Of a stretch of 40,178 bases of DNA, positions 28,964-38,000 are shown one piece after another. How positions within the stretch are numbered: position 1 is the stretch's first letter; each line of letters begins with the position of its first letter. A model generated the notes under the pieces. The model saw only the letters and a list, made by a program, of their open reading frames with translations, did no database searches and was not told where the DNA came from. The DNA comes from Actinomycetes bacterium (GTDB taxonomy: Bacteria > Actinomycetota > CADDZG01 > JAHWKV01): contig JAJCYF010000238.1 in assembly GCA_029263035.1 (NCBI GenBank), forward strand, positions 1-40,178, written 5' to 3'. Both the position numbers and the translations under genes were made by a program.

Positions 28964-29865
28964 TAAAAGTACTCGGCAGGGCGAAGGTGAACCTGTGGCT
29001 GGCCATCGTCGGACGCCGGCCGGACGGCTACCACGAGCTGGAAACCGTCATGCAGTCGATCAGTCTGGCCGACACGCTGACCATCGAGCCGGCCGAGCAC
29101 TCCGAGGTCACCATTCGCTGGGCGGACAATCTTGACGGGCCCGTACCGGCCGCCCCCGACATCGTTCAGCGCACCGTGGCCGCGGCCCGGCTCAAGTGCG
29201 CCGAGCGGCCGTCGATCACGGTGGAGAAGAGGATTCCGGTAGGCGCCGGCCTGGGGGGAGCAAGCGCCGACGCGGCGGCTGCCCTGGTGGGTTTGACCCG
29301 GCTGGAGGGACCGGAGTGCGAAGGGTCCCTGGATGTCGACACGCTGGCCCGTCAGCTGGGTGCCGATGTCCCCTTCTGCCTCCGGGGCGGCGTGGCGCTG
29401 GCCACCGGTGTGGGCGATCGGCTGCGCCCTCTGTCCAGCCCGGCCACTCTGTGGTGGGTGATCGGAATCTCCGAGGCAGCCCTTTCCACGGTCAAGGTCT
29501 ACCAGCACTATGACGAGATGGTGCCCACCGGCGGCCGGCCCTCCGGGAACGGCCGGCCGGCAGGCAGCGCCGCCGCCCTCGCAAACGCTCTGGCGTCGGG
29601 CGACATTGCTGCAGTGGCGGCGAACCTCGCGAACGACCTGGAGATCGCAGCCTTTGACCTGATGCCGGGCCTGCGCGAGCTCAAGGGGGCGATGCTTGAT
29701 GCCGGTGCTTTGGGAGCGATCATGACCGGGAGCGGGTCGGCGATCATCGGGTTGTGCCGGGATGAGGCGCACGCCGGCCGCGTCGCCGGCTCAGCGGTAG
29801 GGAGTTTTGCCCGGGTGGAGGTGGTTTCGGGCACCCCGTCGGGCGCCGAGCTGATTCAGGGCTGA
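28960..29865 (+). CDS. ispE: 4-diphosphocytidyl-2-C-methyl-D-erythritol kinase IspE
   Basis: A 301-residue GHMP kinase that phosphorylates CDP-methylerythritol in the non-mevalonate isoprenoid pathway. The first motif is GRAKVNLWLAIVGRRPDGYH with the catalytic-site Lys and Asp/His environment. The ATP-binding motif 2 is PVGAGLGGASADAAAAL, and motif 3 is GAIMTGSGSAIIGL. The QLGADVPFCLRGG block contributes the conserved Asp. Length is normal. It starts with GTG in a four-base overlap with rsmA. A variable insert near residues 190-200 (GGRPSGNGRPAGS) is Gly-rich and not conserved in the family. It ends the plus-strand run; the next gene is convergent. Confidence 0.96.
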   Translation: MIKVLGRAKVNLWLAIVGRRPDGYHELETVMQSISLADTLTIEPAEHSEVTIRWADNLDGPVPAAPDIVQRTVAAARLKCAERPSITVEKRIPVGAGLGGASADAAAALVGLTRLEGPECEGSLDVDTLARQLGADVPFCLRGGVALATGVGDRLRPLSSPATLWWVIGISEAALSTVKVYQHYDEMVPTGGRPSGNGRPAGSAAALANALASGDIAAVAANLANDLEIAAFDLMPGLRELKGAMLDAGALGAIMTGSGSAIIGLCRDEAHAGRVAGSAVGSFARVEVVSGTPSGAELIQG

Positions 29866-29871
29866 GGCCCG

Positions 29872-31056
29872 CTACTCGTCGTCGTCGTCCATACCGTTGC
29901 ACTCGAGGTCCTGCCGTTCGCCGTCGAGCGAGCGGAAGTCGATCAGCCCATCACCGTCGTCGTCCATGCCGTTCCTGCAGGCCGGGGCAAACCGGTTCGG
30001 TGAACGGTGCTGCGGACCCGTGGGCGTAGGGGCGGCCTCCAATTGGGCGGGAGGCTGGGCCGGCTCCGTCCGGGGAGCGGCAACCACCACGGGCGCCGGA
30101 GGCGGGGGAGGCGGGGGAGGGGCAGGAGCGGGAGGTTGGGGCGGGCTCTGCACCTGGCCGGCCGCTGCCGGCTCGGCTGCGGCGGGAGCGGCCGGAGTCC
30201 TCGGGGTCACGTTGGTGGCCGCCAGCCGTCCCAGAGGATTGAGCTGGAAGCCGCCGGCAAGCTGGTCCTCCTGAGCGTAGGCGGCGCCGGCATCTCCGGC
30301 CGGCAGCGGGATCTTGACCGAAACCCTTTCCGTATGTTCGGTGAGGGTTGCCGTTACCACCAGGCGCTTGTCGTCACCGAGTGAGGGTGCCGTGGTCGTA
30401 AGCACCAGACGCTCCTCTCCGCCGGAGACCAGGGAGGAGTTCTGCGCGGGGCTCACGGTGGTGCGGCCGGTTACCCGGTAGGTGAAACGACCGTCGGTGG
30501 TGGTGACGTGGATGGGGGCGTTGGAGTTCAGCCGGTCGAGCTTCAGGAACGGCGCTCCGTAGGTAGCCCGGAAGCCCGCGACGCCGAAGGTGCCCCCCCG
30601 CCCGGGCATCATCGTGCCCGGGTACTGACCGGGCCCGCGGCGAAGCTCGGCATCACCGGTGCCGGTCACGATGACCTTGTCGACATCGATCGAAGGAATT
30701 TGCAGTACCGCTACCGGCGAGCCGGCGGCCGGGGCAGGCTGTTCGGGCAGGAACTGTACGGGGGCGGCGATCTGCCCCTCTCCCACCGGCTGGTTGGCCA
30801 GCGGCACCGGGGCGGCCACCATGCCGGCGAGGAACTGCCTGCGCAGGGCCTCCTGGGCGGACCTTTCGACCGAGTCGGTTTGGCGAAGCGCCAGGATGCC
30901 GACCGACGCCCCCACGGAAATAGCCATGCCCAACATCACTGCCGTGACGATCAGCCCCCGCGAGTGCGGGATGTGAAAGCGAAGTCGCCGGGGAAGCCGG
31001 ACGCTCGGTACGTACAGGCGGCGGGTGCTCGCGCTGATGAAGCCCATTGAAGCCAT
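29872..31056 (-). CDS. Sortase-fold protein lacking catalytic His and Cys, with Pro-rich and Ca-binding-like tail
   Basis: A 394-residue membrane-anchored protein. One hydrophobic helix (GLIVTAVMLGMAISVGASVG) precedes a sortase domain of the class D/E type, beginning at VAVLQIPSIDVDKVIVTG. Where active sortases have G-H-R-T-T-Y-G-A-P-F, this protein has GFRATYGAPF, with Phe162 in place of His. Where they have L-T-T-C, it has LVLTTTAPS, with Thr222 in place of Cys. The Arg survives (KRLVV, Arg231). The domain is therefore predicted inactive. After it come a Pro/Ala-rich linker and a tail with CRNGMDDDGDGLIDF and CNGMDDDDE, resembling Ca-binding DxDxDG loops. The ATG at 31056 is preferred; a TTG at 31089 with GGAG upstream is an alternative. 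Confidence 0.85.
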   Translation of the reverse strand: MASMGFISASTRRLYVPSVRLPRRLRFHIPHSRGLIVTAVMLGMAISVGASVGILALRQTDSVERSAQEALRRQFLAGMVAAPVPLANQPVGEGQIAAPVQFLPEQPAPAAGSPVAVLQIPSIDVDKVIVTGTGDAELRRGPGQYPGTMMPGRGGTFGVAGFRATYGAPFLKLDRLNSNAPIHVTTTDGRFTYRVTGRTTVSPAQNSSLVSGGEERLVLTTTAPSLGDDKRLVVTATLTEHTERVSVKIPLPAGDAGAAYAQEDQLAGGFQLNPLGRLAATNVTPRTPAAPAAAEPAAAGQVQSPPQPPAPAPPPPPPPPAPVVVAAPRTEPAQPPAQLEAAPTPTGPQHRSPNRFAPACRNGMDDDGDGLIDFRSLDGERQDLECNGMDDDDE

Positions 31057-31120
31057 TAATAGGTTCCAGGAGGGACGGTACCCGCGCAAAACCTGCTCCG
31101 AGACTTCTCGCACTGCATCG

Positions 31121-31149
31121 AGAGTAGTTTTTTCCCAGGGACCGGTCAA
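31121..31149 (-). promoter_or_regulatory. Candidate promoter of the sortase-like gene
   Basis: TTGACC (31149-31144) and TACTCT (31126-31121) on the minus strand with a 17-base spacer. It is the best -35/-10 pair I found in the window. Start would be near 31114, about 55 bases before the ATG. Confidence 0.5.
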
Positions 31150-31212
31150 TCCCCGGAGTCGGGACAGTGGACCGACGGTGTTAAATGGAGTGAGAGGACG
31201 AATGCCGCCCTT

Positions 31213-31283
31213 TCCGGGATAGTGTAATGGCAGCACCAGGGTCTTTGGATCCCTTAGTCAAGGTTCGAATCCTTGTCCCGGAG
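31213..31283 (+). tRNA. tRNA-Gln (anticodon UUG)
   Basis: A 71-base cloverleaf. The acceptor stem TCCGGGA pairs with TCCCGGA, discriminator G. The D arm is GTGTAATGGCAGCAC, as in actinobacterial tRNA-Gln. The anticodon loop CTTTGGA gives TTG; the stem has one T-T mismatch next to the loop. The T arm is CAAGG-TTCGAAT-CCTTG. CCA is not encoded. glmU starts 11 bases downstream. Confidence 0.92.
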
Positions 31284-31293
31284 CGTGAGATCG

Positions 31294-32703
31294 ATGCCAC
31301 CGCCCAACGCTGGAGAACCCGTTTTGGATCCGCTTGCCGTTGTGGTCCTGGCCGCCGGGGCGGGTAAACGATTCCGGTCACACGTCCCCAAGGTGCTGCA
31401 CCGGGCCGCCGGCCTGCCTCTGGTGCACCACGTACTGCACGCCGCCGGCTCGCTGGACCGGGTGGAGCGGATGCTCCTGGTCGTTGGAAACGGCGCCGAG
31501 CAGGTGTCCGCCTATGCCGGGGAACACTTTCCCCAGACGGCGTTCGTCCACCAGACCGAGCTGCTCGGAACCGGTGATGCAGTCGCCCGGTGCCGGGAGG
31601 CCCTGGAGGGCTTCACCGGGACGGTTCTGGTCCTTTCCGGCGACAGCCCGCTGGTCACCGGCGACACTCTGCGCCGCCTGGCCGAGGCGCACCGGCGCTC
31701 GGGCTCGGCAGCCACGGTCCTCACCGCCGAGGTGCCCGACCCCACCGGCTACGGGCGCATCCTGCGGGACGCCGCAGGGGAGGTGTTCGACGTGGTGGAG
31801 GAGCGGGACGCCTCCGAGGAACAGAGAAAGGTCACCGAGATCTCGAGCGGAATCTGGTGCTTCAAGCCCGCCCCCCTGTTCGACGCTCTCAGCCGGATCG
31901 ACAACGACAACGCCCAGGGCGAGTACTACCTTCCCCAGGCGGCACTGCTTATCGCCCGCGACGGCGGGGGGCTGGGTTCGGTTTCAACCTCGGACCCTGC
32001 CGAGATCGAGGGGGTAAACGACCGGCTGCAGCTAGCGGCCGCAGCCAAGGTGCTCTGGCGGCGCAAGGTCGCCGAGCTGGCGGCTTCCGGGGTGACGGTG
32101 GAGGATCCGGAGACGACGTACGTCGACGTGAGCGCCTCCGTGCAGCCGCATGCGGTGCTGAGGCCCCTGACCTTTTTGGAGGGCAATACCCGGGTGGGCG
32201 AAGGCTGTCTGATCGGCCCGTCTACCCGCCTGGTCGACTCGGTCGTGGAATCCGGCGCCGAGGTCACGTTCGCAGTGGTCAAGGAGTCGTTTATCGGTCC
32301 CGGCACCTCGGTGGGGCCGTTTGCGTCGCTGCGCCCGGGGACGCGGATGGAAACGGGGTCGAAGATCGGAACCTTTGTGGAGACCAAGAAGTCGACCATC
32401 GGTGAAGGCTCCAAGGTCCCGCACCTGTCCTACATCGGCGACGCCGACATCGGCAGGGGGGTGAACCTCGCGGCAGGAACCATCACCGCGAACTACGATA
32501 CCGAGAGCAAGGTAAAGTCTCGGACGGTTGTGGAGGACGGTGCGTTCACCGGGTCGGACACGACTCTGATTGCCCCGGTTCGTGTCGGGCGCAACGCCGG
32601 TACCGGCGCCGGGTCGGTGGTCACCAAAGACGTCGAGGACGGGCAGATTGTCGCCGGTGTGCCGGCCAGGCCATTTAGGAAACGAAAGCTGGAGCAGGCG
32701 TAA
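31294..32703 (+). CDS. glmU: Bifunctional GlcNAc-1-phosphate uridyltransferase / glucosamine-1-phosphate acetyltransferase GlmU
   Basis: A 469-residue bifunctional enzyme that makes UDP-N-acetylglucosamine for peptidoglycan. The N-terminal uridyltransferase begins with VVVLAAGAGKRFRSHVPKVL, containing the G-x-G-x-R/K and K residues that bind UTP. It continues with FVHQTELLGTGDAVARC, VLVLSGDSPLVTGDTL and NDNAQGEYYLPQA. From about residue 250 the left-handed beta-helix of hexapeptide repeats forms the acetyltransferase (VGEGCLIGPSTRLVDS, VGPFASLRPGTRMETGSKIG, VPHLSYIGDADIGRGVNLAA). It ends in AGVPARPFRKRK. The ATG at 31294 is chosen; GTG 31285 would add three residues. The only nearby GGAG lies in the tRNA 3' end. 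It abuts prs. Confidence 0.96.
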   Translation: MPPPNAGEPVLDPLAVVVLAAGAGKRFRSHVPKVLHRAAGLPLVHHVLHAAGSLDRVERMLLVVGNGAEQVSAYAGEHFPQTAFVHQTELLGTGDAVARCREALEGFTGTVLVLSGDSPLVTGDTLRRLAEAHRRSGSAATVLTAEVPDPTGYGRILRDAAGEVFDVVEERDASEEQRKVTEISSGIWCFKPAPLFDALSRIDNDNAQGEYYLPQAALLIARDGGGLGSVSTSDPAEIEGVNDRLQLAAAAKVLWRRKVAELAASGVTVEDPETTYVDVSASVQPHAVLRPLTFLEGNTRVGEGCLIGPSTRLVDSVVESGAEVTFAVVKESFIGPGTSVGPFASLRPGTRMETGSKIGTFVETKKSTIGEGSKVPHLSYIGDADIGRGVNLAAGTITANYDTESKVKSRTVVEDGAFTGSDTTLIAPVRVGRNAGTGAGSVVTKDVEDGQIVAGVPARPFRKRKLEQA

Positions 32704-33711
32704 ATGCAGATTTCCGTGAAGAAGCGGGCGATGATCTTTTCCGGGACCTCCAACCCGGAGCTGGCGGAGGAGATCGCCGTCCACCTGGGGATGCGCCTGG
32801 GCGAGGTTGAGGTCAGCCGGTTCGCCTCCGGCGAGGTCTACGTCCGGTTCCACGAATCGGTGCGCGGTACCGACGCCTTCGTTGTCCAGAGCCACTGCCA
32901 CCCGGTCAACGAGATGATCATGGAGCAGCTGTTCATGATCGACGCCCTCAAGCGCGCCAGCGCGAAGCGCATCAACGCCGTCATCCCCTTCTACGGCTAC
33001 TCCCGGCAGGACCGCAAGTCCCTGGCGCGGGAGCCCATCTCCGCCCGGCTGGTCATGGACCTGCTGGCGGCGGCCGGTGCGGACCGGGTGTTAACCGTCG
33101 ACCTGCACAGCGGTCAGACCCAGGGGTTCTTCGACGGCCCGGTCGACCATCTGACCGCCCTGCCGATTCTCTCCAAGTACGTCGAACTCAACTACCCGGA
33201 CAACCTGGTCGTTGTAGCTCCCGACGCCGGCCGGGCCGGCCACGCGGCCAAGTTCGCCCGCCACCTTCGGGCCGACATCGCAGTGATGAACAAGAGCCGC
33301 CGCACCGATGTGCGCAACGTCAGCCAGACGGCCGGTCTCATCGGCGACGTGGAGGGCAAGATCTGCCTGGTGGTCGACGACATGATCGACACCGCCGGCA
33401 CCCTGTGCGGCGGGGTGGTCGAGCTGATGAACAAGGGTGCTAAGGAGGTCATCGCGGTCGCCACGCACGGCATCTTCTCCGGAGAGGCGATGAAACGAAT
33501 CGAGGACTCTCCCCTGAGGGAGGTCATCGTCACCAACACCCTGCCCTCGGTGCTGGACTCGCCGTCGGAGAAGATCACCGTTCTGTCGATAGCCACGATC
33601 CTGGCCTCCACCATCAAGGCGGTGTTCGAGGACGAGTCGGTATCGGAGATCTTCCAGGGCGAGCACCTTGAGGCGATCCCGCCCGAACGGGTCATCGGGG
33701 GAATGGATTGA
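32704..33711 (+). CDS. prs: Ribose-phosphate pyrophosphokinase Prs
   Basis: A 335-residue enzyme that makes PRPP from ribose-5-phosphate and ATP, for nucleotide, histidine and tryptophan synthesis. Family blocks are FSGTSNPELAEEIAVHLGM, RFASGEVYVRFHESVRG, IPFYGYSRQDRK (ATP flexible loop), VLTVDLHSGQTQGFFDGPVD and VVVAPDAGRAGHAAKFARHL. The PRPP-binding signature is LVVDDMIDTAGTL. It is slightly longer than the usual ~315-325. The ATG follows the glmU TAA without a gap, so the two are coupled, the standard actinobacterial arrangement. Confidence 0.97.
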   Translation: MQISVKKRAMIFSGTSNPELAEEIAVHLGMRLGEVEVSRFASGEVYVRFHESVRGTDAFVVQSHCHPVNEMIMEQLFMIDALKRASAKRINAVIPFYGYSRQDRKSLAREPISARLVMDLLAAAGADRVLTVDLHSGQTQGFFDGPVDHLTALPILSKYVELNYPDNLVVVAPDAGRAGHAAKFARHLRADIAVMNKSRRTDVRNVSQTAGLIGDVEGKICLVVDDMIDTAGTLCGGVVELMNKGAKEVIAVATHGIFSGEAMKRIEDSPLREVIVTNTLPSVLDSPSEKITVLSIATILASTIKAVFEDESVSEIFQGEHLEAIPPERVIGGMD

Positions 33712-33758
33712 AACGAGCGGACGCGAGACCGCCCTTTAGCGGGTACACTTCATAACTC

Positions 33759-34412
33759 ATGGAGATCACGCTGGATGTAAAGCCGCGCACTGAGACGGGT
33801 AAAGGCCCCGCCTCCCGCTACCGCGCGTCCGGTCTGGTCCCCGCAGTTTTCTACGGTCCCTCGGCCGAGCCGGTGTCGCTGCTGGTCGACGCCAGGCAGA
33901 TGAGCCAGGCCCTGCACACCGAGGCCGGCGGCAACGTCCTCATCAACCTCAACGTTGAAGGCACCTCCCGCCTGACGGTTGCCCGTGAGGTACAGCGCCA
34001 CCCCATCCGGGGCACCATCCTTCACGTCGACTTCGTCAACGTCGCCCGTGACCGCAAGATCGAGGCTCAGGTTCCGCTTCATCTGGTCGGAGACTCGCAC
34101 GGCGTACACGAGGGTGGAGTGCTGGACCAGCACATGCACGAACTCCATGTCGAGGCTGTCCCCACCGACATCCCGACCGCCATCGAGATCGACATCTCCG
34201 GTATGGGTATCGGCGACACCATCCACGTGAGCGACGTCAAGGCTCCGAGTGGAGTCGAGATCCTCACGCCGGCCGAAGAGATGATTGCAGCAGTTGTCGA
34301 GCCCAGGGTCGTCACCGAGGAGGAGCTCACGGGCATTGCTCCGGTCGAAACGGAAGCGGAGCTTGCAGAGGCCGCCGCCCAGGAACCCTCCGAAGGCTCC
34401 GAAGAGTCTTAA
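33759..34412 (+). CDS. rplY: 50S ribosomal protein bL25 (CTC form)
   Basis: A 217-residue large-subunit protein of the long CTC type that binds 5S rRNA. The N-terminal L25 domain runs from MEITLDVKPRTETGKGPASR to about residue 95, with LVPAVFYGPSAEPVSLLVDA and LHVDFVNVARDRKIEAQVPL at its end. The C-terminal TL5/CTC domain includes AVPTDIPTAIEIDISGMGIG and GVEILTPAEEMIAAVVEPR. The last 35 residues are an acidic tail (ETEAELAEAAAQEPSEGSEE), common in this family. A TACACT hexamer ends nine bases before the ATG, so an extra promoter with a very short leader is possible. It sits between prs and pth as in many actinobacteria. Confidence 0.95.
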   Translation: MEITLDVKPRTETGKGPASRYRASGLVPAVFYGPSAEPVSLLVDARQMSQALHTEAGGNVLINLNVEGTSRLTVAREVQRHPIRGTILHVDFVNVARDRKIEAQVPLHLVGDSHGVHEGGVLDQHMHELHVEAVPTDIPTAIEIDISGMGIGDTIHVSDVKAPSGVEILTPAEEMIAAVVEPRVVTEEELTGIAPVETEAELAEAAAQEPSEGSEES

Positions 34413-34481
34413 GGCTTTGACGGCCTGCCCACCGAGCCGGACCCCGTAACGCCCCCCTTCCGAAGATCCAAGGACCAGGTC

Positions 34482-35093
34482 ATGTCTTCCGCGGAACCCG
34501 TCTGGCTGCTGGTCGGTCTCGGCAACCCCGGCACCAAGTACGAGTACACCCGGCACAACGCCGGTGCCCGCGCCGTGGAGAAGCTGGCGCGCAAATTTGG
34601 GGTGAGGATGCGCTCCACTCGCTCGGTAGCCCACCTCGGCGAGGTGAACGACGACGGTGTCCGGCTGTTGCTGGCCCGGCCCTCGACTTATATGAACGAG
34701 AGTGGACGAGCGGTTGCCGTTCTGGCCAACCTGAAGCGGGTGGCCCCCGAGAACATCATTGTGCTGCACGACGAGATCGACCTTCCCTCCGGGGCTCTCA
34801 AGGTGAAAATCGGGGGTGGAAGCGCCGGGAACAAGGGAATTGAATCGGTAGCCCGGTCGTTGGGTACAAAGGACTTCTACCGGGTGCGCATCGGCGTCGG
34901 GCGTCCCCCCAACCCGTTCCAGCAGGCGGCAGGCTTCGTGCTGGAGCCCCTGTCGAAGGCGGCGGCGCTGGAGCTGTTCAAACTGGAGGACCGGGCCGGC
35001 GAGGCGGCGCTATCGCTGGTGCACGACGGTCTGGAGGCCACTATGAACCGGTTCAACACCTCAACCGGAGTAACCAAAGCCGACGATGAATGA
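34482..35093 (+). CDS. pth: Peptidyl-tRNA hydrolase Pth
   Basis: A 203-residue enzyme that frees tRNA from peptidyl-tRNAs released during translation. Signature blocks are LLVGLGNPGTKYEYTRHNAG, with the catalytic His in TRHNAG, then LLLARPSTYMNESGRAV (conserved Asn), and VLHDEIDLPSGALKVKIGGG (conserved Asp). The next segment is SAGNKGIESVARSLGTKDF; the His found here in E. coli Pth is replaced by Asn, a variant I believe is also found in other bacteria, so activity is still expected. AAGGA lies seven bases before the ATG. It overlaps mfd by eight bases. Confidence 0.95.
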   Translation: MSSAEPVWLLVGLGNPGTKYEYTRHNAGARAVEKLARKFGVRMRSTRSVAHLGEVNDDGVRLLLARPSTYMNESGRAVAVLANLKRVAPENIIVLHDEIDLPSGALKVKIGGGSAGNKGIESVARSLGTKDFYRVRIGVGRPPNPFQQAAGFVLEPLSKAAALELFKLEDRAGEAALSLVHDGLEATMNRFNTSTGVTKADDE

Positions 35094-38000
35094 CCTGCTG
35101 AAGGCCTGGGACCCGTCCGGGCTACTCGACGAGCTGCTCGGCCAGGGCGGAGGCGGCGTGCCCGAGGTGGCGCGCGCCTTTACCGTGGCCGGCCTGGCCC
35201 GGCAAGCCCCGGTCCTGCTGGTGGTGCTCCCGCGCAGCCGGGACGCGGAGATCTTCACCGAGGCCCTGAAGGTGTGGATGGACCCCTCCGAGGTGGCGCT
35301 GTTCCCCGCCTGGGAGGTGCTTCCCGGCGAGGCGATGTCCCCGACCCTGCAAACCATGGGGCGCCGGATCAAGGTTCTAAGGGACCTGGGGGCCGGAAGG
35401 TCTCCGGCGGTCATTGTCGCTTCGGTGCGGGCGCTGGTCCAGGCGGTGGCCGAGCCGCCCGCCGACGCCATAGAGCTCTCGGTCGGCGCCGAGGTGTCGC
35501 TGGACGACACCGTCGCCCGGCTGGTCGAGTACGGATTCGAGCGCAACTACCTGGTGGAGCGCCCGGGCGAGTTCAGTGTCCGGGGGGGCTTGCTGGACGT
35601 CTTTCCCGCCGACGCCGGCGATCCGGTGCGGGCGGAGTTCTTCGGCGACGAGGTCAGCGATCTCCGCAGCTTCTCGGTTTCCAGCCAGCGCAGCGGCGCC
35701 CACCTCAAGAGCATCGAGATCACCCCCTGCCGCGAGCTGCGCCTGGACGACCGGGTCCGCGCTCGGGCTGCCGCCCTGCTGGACTCGGCTCCCGAAGGGT
35801 CGGACCTGCAGGGCGACCTGACCAGGATTGCCGAGGGCGTGGTGTTCCCGGGCATGGAGGCGTACCTGGCCCTTGTGGCCGGACCGCTCAAGCCGGTCAC
35901 CGACCTGCTGCCCGACGGGGGCAGGCTGGTGTTGTGCGACCCCAAGCAGATCTTCGATCGCAGCACCGACTTCCTGGAGCAGGCTGCCGAGTGGGGATCG
36001 AGCCAGACCGAGGGGCTTTTTGTCCCCCTGGACCGGATTACCGGGGATTCGGAAACCGTCGAGCTGTGGGCCTACGGTCGGGGCGAGGAGGGCCTCGACC
36101 TTGACGTGACCGGCTGGGACGAGCAGACCGGTCGGGTCGACCGTCTGGCGGCCGCCCTGCAGGACGTTCTTTCTGCGTCGGGCAGCGTGGTCGTCGCCGC
36201 CGGCTTCAGTGCCTCGCGGGCTCAGCAGATCCTCTCCGAGGCCGGGCTGGGCCTGCCCATCGCCCCGCCCGAGCTGGGCAAGGGCGTTGTCAGCGAGCAT
36301 TCGGTCGGCAAGGGTTTCTTGCTCCAGCTCCCCAACTCGGCGCCGGTTGCCGTGGTCGGCGAGAGCGACCTGTTCGGCCGCCGCCGGCCGGTGGTGGCCT
36401 CCGGCCCGCAGGCTCCCGCCCGGGCGTCCGCCCTGCTGCTGCAGCTGGCGGCCGACGACTACGTCGTCCACGACACCTACGGAGTCGGGCGGTACCACGG
36501 GATGCTCACCCGGGAGGTGGCCGGCATCAGCCGGGACTACCTGGTGATCAGCTACTCCGCGGGCGACAAGCTGTACCTGCCGACCGAGCAGCTCGACGCC
36601 ATCACCAAGTACACCGGCGGCGAGTCGCCCCGGCTCAACCGCCTGGGAACCGGCGAGTGGGAGAAGTCCAAGGCCAAGGCAAAAAAGGCGGTGCAGGACA
36701 TCGCCAAGGACCTGATTCGCCTGTACTCCACCCGGATCCGCTCGGAGGGCTTCCGCTTCTCGCCCGACACCCCGTGGCAGGCGGAGCTGGAGAACGCCTT
36801 CCCGCACATGGAAACTCCGGACCAGCAGCGGGCGATCGGCGCGGTCAAAGAGGACATGGAAAAGCCCATCCCGATGGACCGGCTGGTCTGCGGCGACGTC
36901 GGTTTCGGCAAGACCGAGGTTGCCGTCCGGGCGGCCTTCAAAGCGGTCCAGGACTCCAAGCAGGCGGCGGTCCTGGTTCCCACGACGATCCTGGCCCAGC
37001 AGCACCACCAGACCTTCTCCGAGCGCTTTGCCGGCTTCCCGGTGAAGGTCGCCCAGCTATCCCGATTCCTGACCCCCGCCCAGCAGGCCGCAGTCCTGGA
37101 GGAGGTTGCGGCCGGCAAGGTCGACGTGGTGGTCGGCACCCACCGCCTGCTGCAGCCCGACGTCAAGTTCCACGACCTCGGACTGCTCGTGGTGGACGAG
37201 GAGCAGCGCTTCGGCGTCAAGCACAAAGAGAAGATCAAACACCTGCGGGAGAACGTCGACGTCTTGACCATGACCGCCACGCCCATCCCGAGGACCCTGG
37301 AGATGGGGGTTACCGGAATCCGGGACCTGTCGCTTATGGACACGCCGCCCACCGACCGCCGGCCGGTCATGACCTTTGTCGGCGACTTCGACGCTCGGAT
37401 GGTCACTGCCGCGATCCGGCGGGAGCTGGCACGCGACGGCCAGGTGTTCTTCGTCCACAACCGGGTTTCCTCCATCAAGTCGGCCGCCCGGCGGATCGCC
37501 TCACTGGTGCCCGGAGCCCGGGTGGAGACCGCCCACGGCCAGATGTCCGAGGGTGAGCTGGAGAAGATCATGGTCGACGTATGGGACGGCAAGATCGATG
37601 TGCTGGTATGTACGACGATCATCGAGTCCGGTCTGGACATCCCGGCGATGAATACCCTGATAGTGGAAAGGGCCGACCTGCTGGGACTGTCGCAGCTCTA
37701 CCAGCTGCGCGGCCGGGTCGGACGCGCCCGGGAGCGGGCCTACGCCTACTTCTTCTACCCCCACGAGACGGTGCTGACCGCCGAGGCCCACGAGCGTCTG
37801 AAGACGCTTTCCGAGTACACCGAGCTCGGCAGCGGCTTCAAGATTGCTCTGCGGGACCTGGAACTGAGGGGCGCCGGCAACCTGCTGGGGGCCGAGCAGT
37901 CGGGACATATCGCCGCCGTCGGTTTCGATCTGTACATGCGGATGATGACCGAAACCATCGAGGAGCTCACCGGCCGGTCGCCCGAACCCAAGCTGCAGAT

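Noticed and set aside
34482..35093. Inactive peptidyl-tRNA hydrolase because a conserved His is Asn.
   Set aside because: The catalytic His in TRHNAG, the Asp and the first Asn are intact, and I believe the same replacement occurs in other bacterial Pth proteins.
35377..37008. A 543-codon minus-strand open frame inside mfd.
   Set aside because: It mirrors the conserved mfd coding sequence and has no recognisable domain or start signal.
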